A DNA stretch of 50,919 bases from Flammeovirgaceae bacterium UBA2786 (GCA_002352225.1 DEIA01000036.1:46440-97358); one strand, 5' to 3'. Shown: positions 7,971 through 17,009, numbered from the stretch's first letter. Notes: generated by a model not told the origin, from the sequence alone. Translations and numbers: made by a program.

Positions 7971-10067
7971 ATGAAATCCGTTATACTGGTTTGGCTACTC
8001 ACTATCTCCTTTTCGGTATGGGCCGATGCGTTTCAAACTTTTGAAGAGAATGGAAAAGTGGGTATTAAAAATCAGGAAGGGAAAGTGATACTTCCAGCTT
8101 CATTCGAGGCCCTGGGCTGGTCGGATGGAAGTTTTTCCGTTATCGGAAATGTTACCGGCTACCGGCAAAACAACCAGTGGGGAATTCTTAATCTTAAAAA
8201 AGAATTTATTACCAAAGCTGAATTTGAAAGCCTCGTGTATGCGGGTGGTGATTATGTAATAGTTAAAAAGAAAATTAACCCGGCTCAGCGCAAAGCAGGT
8301 TGCCTTAACCTGCGGGGCGATATTCAGATTCCATTTGTTTACGATGATATTCAATTGCACGGGCTTCGTGCAATAGTAATAAACTTATATGATGGCCGCT
8401 ATCATTACGGGCTAGCCGATCTGCAAAACAAACTAATTATACCGGCAACCTTTTCGCACATATCGCCCTTAGGTACGTTGCGGTATGCCGTGCAAAACGA
8501 AACCGGAAAAATTGCACTCTTTACCGAAGAGGGCCGTGCCGTTACACCGTTTACCATCGATAGCATTTCTTCTTTTCAAAATGATAAAGCCTCTTTTTAC
8601 ATTAATACCAACAAAGGTGTTTTAGACCGCGAAGGCCACATGCTGGCTGAAGCGCGTTATCAGGATGTGAGGATTGAAGAAGATCGCATCTTTGTTTTAC
8701 CCCATCATCAATGGATTGTATTAGATGCTTCCAATAAATCACAACAAACTTTTCAGGCCGATAACATTTTGCCTGTTAATCAAAAAAGCAATATCTATCA
8801 ATTCTCTGGTTATTTTGGTTTAATGGACGAGCGCTGGGCGATAACACTCCCCGCACAATATCAACAGCTTTCGCACATTCAAAATAATCTCTACCTAGCC
8901 AAAAAAAATAACAAAAGCGGAATTATTACGAATGATAACAGGCCCGTGATTCCACTTCAGTACGATTCCATAGTTGTAGATTATCCTTATGTGCGTACCC
9001 TTTCAAACTCGGGTTGGGAACTTGCAACCATCAACGGGCAATTCGCCTCTTATAAAACCTATTTGAAAATACAAGGTTTGCAAAACGGATTGTTTGCGGT
9101 AAAAAGCAAACTACATTGGGGAGCTATTACCCCACAAGGAGACGAAACCATTCACTGTGTATTCGATTCATTACTTGAAATTTCTAAAAATCATGTGGTG
9201 GTAAAATTCAGAAATCAATATGGAATTATTTCTCCGCGCGAAGAATGGATTGTTGCCCCTCAATCGCACATCCTAAAACTGGTTAATGATTCCTGTTACC
9301 TGCAACTGGAATCTAAAAATCAATTTTTAAAATCATTCGATGGAAACGTGATTTACTTTACCGATAATAAAATCCTGCTCAGCCCGGATTACTTTACCGA
9401 GTTTTTACCCGATGGTACTATTAAACAAATAAACTACCACGGTAGCCTTATTAGCCGGAAAGAACCACCACAAATAGATAATGTTGAAGTTATTTTTGAA
9501 GAACATGAAGGGTTGCGCGGAATAAAACGCGATGGGAAGTACGGATTTATTGATGTGCGCGGGCGGTTGCGGATTGCTAACCGGTACGATGGAATTGGTC
9601 ACTTCAGCGAGGGCCTTGCAGCCATTAAACTAATTGGCAAGTGGGGTTTTATAAATGCGCAGGATCAGATTGTGATTAATCCAAATTATACCGAAGCAAG
9701 CGCCTTTACTAACGGATTGGCCGTGGTTTCGCGTAATGGAAAAACCGGAATCATTAACCATCAGGGTAAATTCATATTGAATATGGAATATGATTCTATC
9801 CGGACCGAAGGAGGAGGATTTAGTTTGTATAAAAACGGATTAACCGGACTAGCCGATACTTCGGGAAAAATTATGATAGAACCCCGGTTTAATCATTTGA
9901 AGGTTTTACCGAACGGAGCCCTTCAGGTTTCACATGCCCAAAAAACAGGCGTTATCTCTGCCGAAGGACTAAGCATTATCCCAATCCTTTACGATGCGCT
10001 GTACTATTACCCCGAAAAAAATCAATACATCGTTCTCGAAAAAAGTAAGTGGAGCGCAATCCGGTAA
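7971..10067 (+). CDS. Secreted WG-repeat (KWG) protein
   Basis: The product is 698 aa with an N-terminal signal peptide (about residues 1-18, ending near VWADAF). The body is a tandem array of roughly a dozen WG repeats, with units such as GKVGIKNQEGKVILPASF, GKYGFIDVRGRLRIANRYD and GKWGFINAQDQIVINPNY. Units near residues 500-650 match the consensus best, and the middle ones are degenerate. WG repeats are beta-rich modules common in Bacteroidota envelope proteins, with no fixed enzymatic role. No C-terminal type IX sorting domain is visible. The gene stands alone with its own promoter and is convergent with the SMP-30 gene. Confidence 0.85.
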   Translation: MKSVILVWLLTISFSVWADAFQTFEENGKVGIKNQEGKVILPASFEALGWSDGSFSVIGNVTGYRQNNQWGILNLKKEFITKAEFESLVYAGGDYVIVKKKINPAQRKAGCLNLRGDIQIPFVYDDIQLHGLRAIVINLYDGRYHYGLADLQNKLIIPATFSHISPLGTLRYAVQNETGKIALFTEEGRAVTPFTIDSISSFQNDKASFYINTNKGVLDREGHMLAEARYQDVRIEEDRIFVLPHHQWIVLDASNKSQQTFQADNILPVNQKSNIYQFSGYFGLMDERWAITLPAQYQQLSHIQNNLYLAKKNNKSGIITNDNRPVIPLQYDSIVVDYPYVRTLSNSGWELATINGQFASYKTYLKIQGLQNGLFAVKSKLHWGAITPQGDETIHCVFDSLLEISKNHVVVKFRNQYGIISPREEWIVAPQSHILKLVNDSCYLQLESKNQFLKSFDGNVIYFTDNKILLSPDYFTEFLPDGTIKQINYHGSLISRKEPPQIDNVEVIFEEHEGLRGIKRDGKYGFIDVRGRLRIANRYDGIGHFSEGLAAIKLIGKWGFINAQDQIVINPNYTEASAFTNGLAVVSRNGKTGIINHQGKFILNMEYDSIRTEGGGFSLYKNGLTGLADTSGKIMIEPRFNHLKVLPNGALQVSHAQKTGVISAEGLSIIPILYDALYYYPEKNQYIVLEKSKWSAIR

Positions 10068-10128
10068 AATATGATACAGATTGCTTTCAATTTTTTTAGA
10101 AGTTTAACGGGTAAGAATCCCGCTTTAG

Positions 10129-11007
10129 CTAAGGCCTAAATCGTTTTCCGGCTACTTCGCTTTCAAAAACCTCTACACACTTGCGATCCTGTAAAGTAAC
10201 AAAACATGTTTTGCCTTGCGGGCCGCCAAACGTAAGGTTGCTGGTAAGTTTCCCTTTCATCTGCACTTCGCGCACTAATTTTCCTTCGGGCGAAAGGATA
10301 GCCACTGTTCCTTTACCATGTCGGGTTACATATAAATTGCCCTGCACATCGCATTTCATTCCGTCTAATCCAAAATCATCAAACTTATAGAAGAGTTTTT
10401 TATTCGAAATGTTTCCTTTTTTATCTACATCAAATACCCACACATTACGCTGCACGCTTTCGTTTACATAAAGCTTTGACTCATCCGGACTCAACTCAAT
10501 GCCATTGGTGGTACCCATATCATCGGCCAGCAATACAGCCTTACCGGGCCCGTCTATCCGCCAGAGTTTACCGGTACTTTCTTTCCAGTTTGGATCGGAG
10601 GCAAAGAGTTTTCCTTTTTTTGAAATACACAGATCGTTAGGTTGATTGAATTGTGTTTGATGAACAAAAACACTTACCGCTTTTGTTTTAGCATCTACTT
10701 TCAAAACGTTGTGCCCTTTAAAATCGGCTAATAGCATGTTGCCCTTTTTATCGAACATAATTGAGTTGGCCACACTGCCTTCGGGCAAGGTTACGTATAA
10801 CTCTACTTCACCATTCGATCTTACCAATCCTATCGTACCATCTTTCTGATAATTCACCACAAATAAATTACCGGCTTTGTCGGTATTGGGGCCTTCAATA
10901 TTTCCGGAAAAAATATTTTCAGCGGTAAGATCGCGCGCTTCATAATGCTGCGCTTCTAAACCATTAATCTGAAAAAATGAAATCAATATTACTCCTAAAA
11001 CTTTCAT
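10129..11007 (-). CDS. SMP-30/gluconolactonase-like beta-propeller protein, exported
   Basis: The product is 292 aa. A signal peptide (about residues 1-19, ending LEAQ) precedes a six-bladed propeller of the SMP-30/Gluconolactonase/LRE-like class. Visible signs are GPNTDKAGNLFVVN, QPNDLCISKKGKLFASDP and NGIELSPDESKLYVNES, which supply the metal-binding Glu, Asn and Asp positions of the family. Such enzymes hydrolyse sugar lactones or related esters in the periplasm. Its start overlaps the stop of the transporter gene by 4 bp (ATGA), so it is the second gene of a transport operon. The substrate is inferred to be sugar-related. Confidence 0.82.
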   Translation of the reverse strand: MKVLGVILISFFQINGLEAQHYEARDLTAENIFSGNIEGPNTDKAGNLFVVNYQKDGTIGLVRSNGEVELYVTLPEGSVANSIMFDKKGNMLLADFKGHNVLKVDAKTKAVSVFVHQTQFNQPNDLCISKKGKLFASDPNWKESTGKLWRIDGPGKAVLLADDMGTTNGIELSPDESKLYVNESVQRNVWVFDVDKKGNISNKKLFYKFDDFGLDGMKCDVQGNLYVTRHGKGTVAILSPEGKLVREVQMKGKLTSNLTFGGPQGKTCFVTLQDRKCVEVFESEVAGKRFRP

Positions 11008-12269
11008 GCTGTTTTACCAATCTTGTGGCCTTTAACAGCGAAGAATAATATAAAGAGGTAACACGGTACCATCAACCAGTAGGCTTGCTGGCTGCTGGTA
11101 AGTTCTGAAAGCCAACCGTACACTAAGGGTAATATTGCTCCTCCGGCAATGGCCATAATCAACAAGGCCGATCCTATCTTGGTAAATTTTCCGAGGCCAT
11201 CAATTGCCAGCGGAAAAATAGCAGGCCACATCAGAGAATTGGCCAATCCAAGCAATGCAATAAAAGCAACTGAAACAAATCCACTTGTTAAAACAGCACC
11301 TATGGTGAATACGATACCCAGCCAGGAGCAAATCTTTAAAGCTGTTGCCTGTGTCATATATTTAGGAATGGCAATAATACCCACCACATAGCCTACCAGC
11401 ATAAAAGCCAGAGTTGCTTGTGTAAAGTACCGTGCAGTAGAAAGTTCTATCCCGATAGATTTTCCATAACTAATAATGGTGTCGCCTGCCAATACCTCGG
11501 CCCCTACATACAGAAAGAGGGTAATAACACCCAATATCAAATGAGGAAACTGAAACACGCTGGTTTTTTCTGAATGAACCTGTGCCTGTCCTTCTCCTTC
11601 GCCACTATCATCAATATCGGGTAGGGCAGAAAAAAGAATTGCGATTGCGAGAAACACCAAAACCCCGGCAATAATCATATAGGGAACAATTACGCGGCTG
11701 GCCAACTCATCTAATGTTGCGTTTTTAGTTGCCTCGTCCATTGTTTTTAAACTGGCTTCCAATGCATCGGCATCGTTTAGCGCTATGTATCCAAAAATTA
11801 ACCCTGCCAGAATGCCCGCTACTTTATTACAAATACCCATTATACTAATTCGGGTAGCCGCACTTTCTATCGGGCCAATAATAGTGGCATATGGATTTGA
11901 AGCTGTTTGCAACAAGGCTAATCCGGTTCCGATAATAAACAACCCTACCAGAAACATATCGAAGTTGCGGGCCTGCGCAGCTGGTACAAACAGAATAGCA
12001 CCAATAGCCATAATAAACAACCCTACCGACATACCTTTTTTATAACCTGTTTTCTTTAACACATAAGAGGCCGGAATAGCCATAACGGTATACGCAATAA
12101 AGAAAGCAGTAGCAACCAGGTACGATTGAAAGTCGGTTTTTAACTCGCAGGCAATTTTCAAATAAGGAATGAGTGTGCCATTTATCCACGTAACAAAACC
12201 AAAAATGAAAAACAAAATACCAATAATGGTAATGGACATCATATAGCTTGACGAACGGGCCTGGGTCAT
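11004..12269 (-). CDS. MFS sugar:H+ symporter, FucP/GluP/NagP type
   Basis: The product is 421 aa with about 12 membrane helices. The opening (IIGILFFIFGFVTWINGTLIPYL) and the segment LLQTASNPYATIIGP near residue 120 are hallmarks of the FucP/GluP family, which includes glucose/galactose, fucose and N-acetylglucosamine transporters. It lies in the inner membrane. The gene is divergent from a nucleotidyltransferase plus NahK-like kinase operon, so an N-acetylhexosamine is a reasonable substrate guess. It leads a two-gene operon with the SMP-30 gene. Confidence 0.87.
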   Translation of the reverse strand: MTQARSSSYMMSITIIGILFFIFGFVTWINGTLIPYLKIACELKTDFQSYLVATAFFIAYTVMAIPASYVLKKTGYKKGMSVGLFIMAIGAILFVPAAQARNFDMFLVGLFIIGTGLALLQTASNPYATIIGPIESAATRISIMGICNKVAGILAGLIFGYIALNDADALEASLKTMDEATKNATLDELASRVIVPYMIIAGVLVFLAIAILFSALPDIDDSGEGEGQAQVHSEKTSVFQFPHLILGVITLFLYVGAEVLAGDTIISYGKSIGIELSTARYFTQATLAFMLVGYVVGIIAIPKYMTQATALKICSWLGIVFTIGAVLTSGFVSVAFIALLGLANSLMWPAIFPLAIDGLGKFTKIGSALLIMAIAGGAILPLVYGWLSELTSSQQAYWLMVPCYLFILFFAVKGHKIGKTA

Positions 12270-12303
12270 GGGTAGAAGGGTTAGACTTTAATTAGTAAAC
12301 TTC

Positions 12304-12311
12304 TATTTTTG
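12304..12311 (+). promoter_or_regulatory. Bacteroidota -7 promoter box for the nucleotidyltransferase/kinase operon
   Basis: TATTTTTG matches TAnnTTTG exactly, 44 bp before the TTG start at 12356, and lies in the divergent spacer with the transporter gene. No convincing -33 element is seen at standard spacing. Confidence 0.5.
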
Positions 12312-12355
12312 CATCTTGTAAAACAATAGCAACCCTTTTTAATTCTTTTAAAATT

Positions 12356-13255
12356 TTGAAACAGCAGAAGTTCTCGTTACTGGTAATGGCAGCCGGCATG
12401 GGCAGCCGGTATGGCGGTATAAAGCAGATTGACGGTTTTGGACCGGGTGGAGAAACCATTATGGATTATTCTCTTTACGATGCCATTCGTGCCGGCTTTA
12501 GTAAGATTGTATTTATTGTGCGCGATGAAATTGAGGAAACCGTAAAAGAGATGTTTTTGCCCAAACTACAAGGCAAAGCCGAAGTTCATTTTGTGGTGCA
12601 AACATCCGATAAATTTGTACCCGCCCAATTCCAACCGGTTAATCGTAAAAAACCCTGGGGCACCACGCACGCCATGTTGTGTGGTATGGAAGTTATTGAT
12701 GGCCCGTTTGCTGTAATCAATGCCGATGATTTTTATGGCCGGGAAGCATTTGAATCGCTGGCTGCGTTTTTTCGTACAGCTCCGGAAAATCATCATGCCA
12801 TGGTTGGTTATACCTTAAAAAATGTATTGTCAGATTTTGGCAGTGTATCACGTGGAGTTGCAGCCATGGATGCAGATGGATATTTAACAGGTATGAAAGA
12901 ACACACCGTTATTGTGCGCGAAGGCGATACGATCATTTCCAAAAATGAAGGCAATGTAGAGTTGCCAGCCCATACCCAGGTGTCTATGAATTGCTGGGGG
13001 TTTCAGGGAGGCGTGTTTGCCCTTACAAAACAAATGTTTGAAGAGTTTGTGGATAAGAATCATTCCAATCCATCAGCTGAATTTTATATTGCCCTAATGG
13101 TAACAGAACTGATTAACCGTGGCCTGGGCAAGGTAAAGGTTCTGCCCGGAGGCGTAACCTGGTTTGGAGTAACCTATAAAGAAGATAAGGAAGAGGTTTC
13201 TGCAAAAATTAAAGACCTGGTTAAGCAAGGCATTTATCCAACAAAACTTTGGTAA
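12356..13255 (+). CDS. NDP-sugar (sugar-1-phosphate) nucleotidyltransferase
   Basis: The product is 299 aa and starts with TTG; no ATG precedes the core motif. The signature LLVMAAGMGSRYGGIKQID (residues about 8-26) is the nucleotide-binding loop of the glucose-1-phosphate uridylyl/thymidylyltransferase superfamily. NADDFYGR near residue 121 provides the metal-binding acid. It overlaps the kinase gene by 7 bp (TTGG...TAA), indicating coupling. With the kinase, it would turn a sugar into an NDP-sugar in two cytoplasmic steps. The nucleotide and sugar are not readable from the sequence. Confidence 0.85.
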   Translation: MKQQKFSLLVMAAGMGSRYGGIKQIDGFGPGGETIMDYSLYDAIRAGFSKIVFIVRDEIEETVKEMFLPKLQGKAEVHFVVQTSDKFVPAQFQPVNRKKPWGTTHAMLCGMEVIDGPFAVINADDFYGREAFESLAAFFRTAPENHHAMVGYTLKNVLSDFGSVSRGVAAMDADGYLTGMKEHTVIVREGDTIISKNEGNVELPAHTQVSMNCWGFQGGVFALTKQMFEEFVDKNHSNPSAEFYIALMVTELINRGLGKVKVLPGGVTWFGVTYKEDKEEVSAKIKDLVKQGIYPTKLW

Positions 13256-14289
13256 ACAAACAACATACCGTACCGGTTGAAATTGCACAGGCATTTGGAT
13301 TTTCTCCTCATGCAAAAATCAGTTTGCTCGGTTCCGGGCATATACACCAAACCCTTTTAGTGGAAGATAAGACTAAACTCGTTTTACAGCGGGTAAACAA
13401 AAATGTATTTACTAAACCAGAAACCATTGCCCGCAACAACCGGTTGGCTGCTGACTACCTTGCCATTCATCATCCCGAGTATTTATTTCCCAGAACTGTG
13501 CACGACCTGCACGGCAAAGAGTTGGTTTATGCCAACGATGGATTTCCGTGGCGTGTATATCCGCTTATCGAAAACACATTAACAGTCGATTTTGTTACAT
13601 CAACCGAGCAGGCATTCGAAGCGGCAAAAGGGTTTGGCCTGTTAACCCGAAATCTGAGTGGTATTGATTGCTCTCTGTTTGAACCCACCCTGGATCGCTT
13701 TCATGATTTACAGTGGCGATACGAACAGTTTGAAACCGAACTGGCTGGAGCGCCCTCCTTACTTGTTAAACAAGCCGAAGCAGAAATAAAACTTGCCAAA
13801 GCATTCCTGTTTCTGGTTCAACAATATAATGCACTGATTAAGAGTGATTCATTAACCGTTCGAATTACCCATAACGATACCAAAATCAACAACATATTAT
13901 TTGATGCCGTTACCGGAAAGGCTGTGTGCGTAATCGATCTGGATACCCTTATGCCCGGCTTTTTCATTTACGACCTGGGCGATATGGTGCGCACCTGCGT
14001 ATGCCCGGTAAGCGAAGAAGAACAAGATGTAACCCGCATTGCGTTTAGAAAAGAAGTTTACGATGCGCTGTTGGACGGCTATCTGTCGCAAATGAAAAAT
14101 TATATGTCTGAACAGGAGTTACAAGCTGTGCCCTTTGCCGGAAAGATGATGACCTATATTATGGCCTTGCGGTTTCTGGCCGATTATCTGAGGGGTAACA
14201 CATATTATACAATACATTATCCTGAACAAAATCTGGTACGGGCCCGCAACCAATTGCATTTACTGCAACTATTGCATCAACATACCTGA
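13249..14289 (+). CDS. NahK-like N-acetylhexosamine 1-kinase (APH fold)
   Basis: The product is 346 aa. It has the aminoglycoside-phosphotransferase fold, with the catalytic HNDTKINN (Brenner motif) near residue 208 and the metal-binding VIDLDTL near 228. The GHIHQTLLV loop near residue 25 and the lower part (DLGDMVRTCVCP) match the N-acetylhexosamine kinase branch rather than antibiotic kinases. NahK phosphorylates GlcNAc or GalNAc at C1. The related AmgK does the same for MurNAc/GlcNAc in peptidoglycan recycling. The start is TTG at 13249, overlapping the upstream gene by 7 bp. The function is inferred from family and partner. Confidence 0.8.
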   Translation: MVNKQHTVPVEIAQAFGFSPHAKISLLGSGHIHQTLLVEDKTKLVLQRVNKNVFTKPETIARNNRLAADYLAIHHPEYLFPRTVHDLHGKELVYANDGFPWRVYPLIENTLTVDFVTSTEQAFEAAKGFGLLTRNLSGIDCSLFEPTLDRFHDLQWRYEQFETELAGAPSLLVKQAEAEIKLAKAFLFLVQQYNALIKSDSLTVRITHNDTKINNILFDAVTGKAVCVIDLDTLMPGFFIYDLGDMVRTCVCPVSEEEQDVTRIAFRKEVYDALLDGYLSQMKNYMSEQELQAVPFAGKMMTYIMALRFLADYLRGNTYYTIHYPEQNLVRARNQLHLLQLLHQHT

Positions 14290-14391
14290 TTCCGTTTATA
14301 CTATTCGAATATAACTAAAAGAAAAAAGAGGTTATATTTCGGCTTGGCCGCAAGTGGTTTTATGCGGTATTTTAAAAACAAATTAATTCAA

Positions 14392-15870
14392 ATGAAGAAG
14401 ATTCTTTTATTAGGACTATGGGCTACCAGTGTTTTCGCATTTGCCCAGCAAAATCCAACTGCCGTTAAGTATGCGGCTACCATTACCGAAAAAAATCTGA
14501 AAGATGATCTTACCATCATCGCATCCGATGCCCTGGAAGGAAGGGAAACAGGAAAGCGGGGCCAGAAGATGGCAGCTGCTTTTATAGCCGCTTATTTTCA
14601 GGATCTTAATCTGAAGGCCCCCGTAAACGGAGGGTATTATCAACCTGTTCCGCTGTTTGGCACCTCTGCTCCTACCGTTGTATTGAAAGCAGGCGCTACC
14701 GAACTTAAATCAGAAGAGTACATTTCTTTTGGCGGAAGCGAAACCGGTGGCCTGATTTCATTGCCTTTAGTGTATGCCGGAGCCGGAACAGCTGAAGAAC
14801 TTGCAAAAATCGATGTAAAAGATAAGGCTGTTTTAATATCACTCGACCCTACAACCTCTATGATGAGAAATCCGGCAATAACTGCCGTGCGCGATAAGGG
14901 TGCAAAAGCGGTAATTGGAGTAATTGAAAAAGCCGAAGACTTTCAACGAACTTCAGGCATGGCCCGGAATTTTCGGGGCGGTGGATTGAGTTTGAAAAAA
15001 CCTGCAGGCGGTGGAGTTAATTCATTTTTTGTTTCTACCGAAACAGCCGGAAAACTTTTTAATACAACATACGATAAGCTTAAGAAATCGGCAGGCACCA
15101 AAGTTGCAAAAGTAAAACCTGCATCCATTTCGTACTCAGTATCGGTAGCCAGTCATGAAGTAAACTCTGAAAACATTTTGGGATTTTTAGAAGGAACCGA
15201 TAAAAAGGATGAAGTAGTAGTAATTACTGCACACTACGATCACATTGGTATTTCGGCCCGTGGCGAAGGAGACAAAATTAATAACGGAGCAGACGATGAT
15301 GGCTCCGGAACAGTAGCCGTGCTGGCATTAGCCAAAGCATTTGCGCAAGCCAAACAAGAAGGCAATGGCCCTCGCAGAAGTATTTTGTTTATGACCGTAA
15401 CGGGTGAAGAAAAAGGTCTGTTGGGTTCTGAGTATTACTCAGAGAATCCAATTTATGCATTAGATAAAACAGTGGTAAATCTGAACATTGACATGATTGG
15501 ACGCAGAGATCCGCAACATAAAGACAGCGCCCCTTATGTGTATGTAATTGGATCAGACAGACTTTCGTCTGAATTGCATACGTTGAGTGAAGCTACCAAT
15601 AAGACCTATACCAATCTGTTGTTTGATTACACGTACAATGCCGAAGATCATCCCGATCGTATTTATTATCGTTCCGATCACTGGAACTTTGCCAAGAAAA
15701 ACATCCCCATCATTTTCTATTTTGATGGTATTCATGAAGACTACCACAAACCCAGCGATGAGGTAGATAAAATAGAATTTGATCTGTTGGCCAAACGTAC
15801 CCAAACTGTTTTTCACATTGCCTGGGAAATTGCCAACCGCAACAACCGATTAGTAGTAGATAAAAAATAA
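14392..15870 (+). CDS. Secreted M28-family zinc aminopeptidase with PA-like domain (paralogue 1)
   Basis: The ATG at 14392 gives 492 aa and a clean signal peptide (MKKILLLGLWATSVFAFAQQ). A protease-associated (PA)-like insert spans about residues 110-260. The M28 catalytic domain then shows the co-catalytic zinc set: HYDH, GADDDGSG (bridging Asp), TGEEKGL (general base and ligand), NIDMIGR and YHKPSDE (last His). M28 enzymes remove N-terminal amino acids in the periplasm or outside the cell. The next gene is a shorter paralogue, separated by a strong hairpin. A TAtaTTTC box at 14333 may be its promoter. Confidence 0.9.
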   Translation: MKKILLLGLWATSVFAFAQQNPTAVKYAATITEKNLKDDLTIIASDALEGRETGKRGQKMAAAFIAAYFQDLNLKAPVNGGYYQPVPLFGTSAPTVVLKAGATELKSEEYISFGGSETGGLISLPLVYAGAGTAEELAKIDVKDKAVLISLDPTTSMMRNPAITAVRDKGAKAVIGVIEKAEDFQRTSGMARNFRGGGLSLKKPAGGGVNSFFVSTETAGKLFNTTYDKLKKSAGTKVAKVKPASISYSVSVASHEVNSENILGFLEGTDKKDEVVVITAHYDHIGISARGEGDKINNGADDDGSGTVAVLALAKAFAQAKQEGNGPRRSILFMTVTGEEKGLLGSEYYSENPIYALDKTVVNLNIDMIGRRDPQHKDSAPYVYVIGSDRLSSELHTLSEATNKTYTNLLFDYTYNAEDHPDRIYYRSDHWNFAKKNIPIIFYFDGIHEDYHKPSDEVDKIEFDLLAKRTQTVFHIAWEIANRNNRLVVDKK

Positions 15871-15881
15871 ATTTTAATTAG

Positions 15882-15924
15882 GGCTATCCCTCAACCGTAG
15901 ATATTCTACAATAGAGGGATAGCC
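15882..15924 (+). terminator. Long hairpin between the two M28 peptidase genes
   Basis: Arms at 15882-15892 and 15914-15924 (ggctatccctc / gagggatagcc) are perfect 11-bp complements. The loop contains a second perfect stem, gtaga/tctac. Downstream sequence is TTATTG, a weak T-tract. It lies 11 bp after the first peptidase stop and 12 bp before the second peptidase's ATG, so it could be a terminator, an attenuator, or a structure that occludes the second start. Confidence 0.65.
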
Positions 15925-15936
15925 TTATTGATTGAT

Positions 15937-16839
15937 ATGGAGCGGATGCGTTTTATTCTGGCCGGTGTATTGGTATGGATCTCCACTTCGCTGGTGGCCC
16001 AATCGTTGTTCAACGAGAAAGAATTAATCTCCAACCTTAAATATCTTTCGTCCGATTCGCTGCAGGGGAGAAAGACCGGCACACCGGGAAATGCTATAGC
16101 CCGCACGTTTGTGCAGCGTCAATTTAAAAAACTCGGGCTTTTACCTTTTGAGGCTGGTTATGAATTGCCTTTTGAATTTGACACCCGTACCGGTGAAAAA
16201 ATAAAAGGCGTGAACGTTGCCGGTTGGATTAAAGGAAAAAAAGATTTGTACATCGTGATCTCCGCCCACTACGATCATGTAGGCGTGCGGAATGATAAAA
16301 TCTATAACGGAGCTGACGACAATGCATCGGGTATCAGCGCACTTTTTGCAATAGCCGAGTACTTCAGTACACACAAGCCAGAGCACAACCTGATACTGGT
16401 AGCCTTTGATGCAGAGGAAATGGGCCTGCGGGGTGCAAGTGCATTTGTAAGCAAACCCCCGGTAGCAATTGAAAAAATTGCAGTTAACCTGAATATGGAT
16501 ATGGTGGCCCGGGCCGATAAAGGTGAACTGGTGGCCGTTGGGACCTTCTATTATCCACACCTAAAGCCTCTCCTTGAAGGTATTACTTCTGAAAACGTAA
16601 AATTAGTGTTTGGTCATGATGATCCGGAGAAATACAAAGGGCAGGAAAATTGGACATTCTCGTCCGATCATGGGCCTTTTCATCGGGCAAAAATCCCATT
16701 CATTTATTTTGGTGTGGAAGACCATAAAGACTATCACCAGCCCACCGATGATTTTGAACTGGTGAATCAAGATATCTATAAAGATTGTGTCCGGTTGATT
16801 ATCAAAGCAGCGGCTTCGGTTGATAAAGGATTGAAGTAG
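15937..16839 (+). CDS. Secreted M28-family zinc peptidase (paralogue 2, compact form)
   Basis: The ATG at 15937 gives 300 aa with a signal peptide (MERMRFILAGVLVWISTSLVAQ); ATG 15946 is also possible. There is no PA insert: the M28 fold follows directly, with SAHYDHVG, NGADDNASG, AFDAEEMGL, NLNMDMVA and DYHQPTDD supplying the zinc ligands and catalytic Glu. It keeps the LKYLSSDSLQGRKTG segment near the N-terminus that corresponds to DLTIIASDALEGRETG in the upstream neighbour, so the pair arose by duplication or from a shared ancestor. Confidence 0.9.
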   Translation: MERMRFILAGVLVWISTSLVAQSLFNEKELISNLKYLSSDSLQGRKTGTPGNAIARTFVQRQFKKLGLLPFEAGYELPFEFDTRTGEKIKGVNVAGWIKGKKDLYIVISAHYDHVGVRNDKIYNGADDNASGISALFAIAEYFSTHKPEHNLILVAFDAEEMGLRGASAFVSKPPVAIEKIAVNLNMDMVARADKGELVAVGTFYYPHLKPLLEGITSENVKLVFGHDDPEKYKGQENWTFSSDHGPFHRAKIPFIYFGVEDHKDYHQPTDDFELVNQDIYKDCVRLIIKAAASVDKGLK

Positions 16840-16861
16840 TTATCTGTTAATCGCGCTACCG

Positions 16862-17000
16862 GTTAGAAGCCATCTCAAAAATACCTTCAAGAGTACATGT
16901 CATGCCGGATTTATTCCGGCATCCCGATTTTTCTGCTCAAAATTTTGAGATCGCGGAACGTTGTCCGCGATGACAAAGTATTTTTGAGATGGCTTCTAAC
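16862..17000. repeat. 139-bp element with perfect 23-bp terminal inverted repeats and three internal hairpins (MITE-like)
   Basis: Bases 16862-16884 and 16978-17000 are perfect 23-bp inverted repeats. Inside are three further perfect palindromes: 16902-16909/16915-16922 (atgccgga/tccggcat), 16936-16949 (ctcaaaa/ttttgag, no loop), and 16951-16957/16964-16970 (tcgcgga/tccgcga). The whole folds as a cloverleaf on either strand. It fills most of the spacer between the convergent M28 and lipA genes and could serve as a bidirectional terminator. No ORF fits inside and no clear target duplication flanks it. Confidence 0.75.
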
Positions 17001-17009
17001 TATTACTGA

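Noticed and set aside
16141..16560. Minus-strand 139-codon frame rich in Cys and aromatic residues
   Set aside because: It mirrors the second M28 gene, whose active-site motifs clearly make the plus strand the coding one.
16862..17000. tRNA gene or CRISPR repeat-spacer unit
   Set aside because: Arm lengths do not fit a tRNA (a 23-bp outer stem, no anticodon or T-arm sequences), and there are no direct repeats with uniform spacers.
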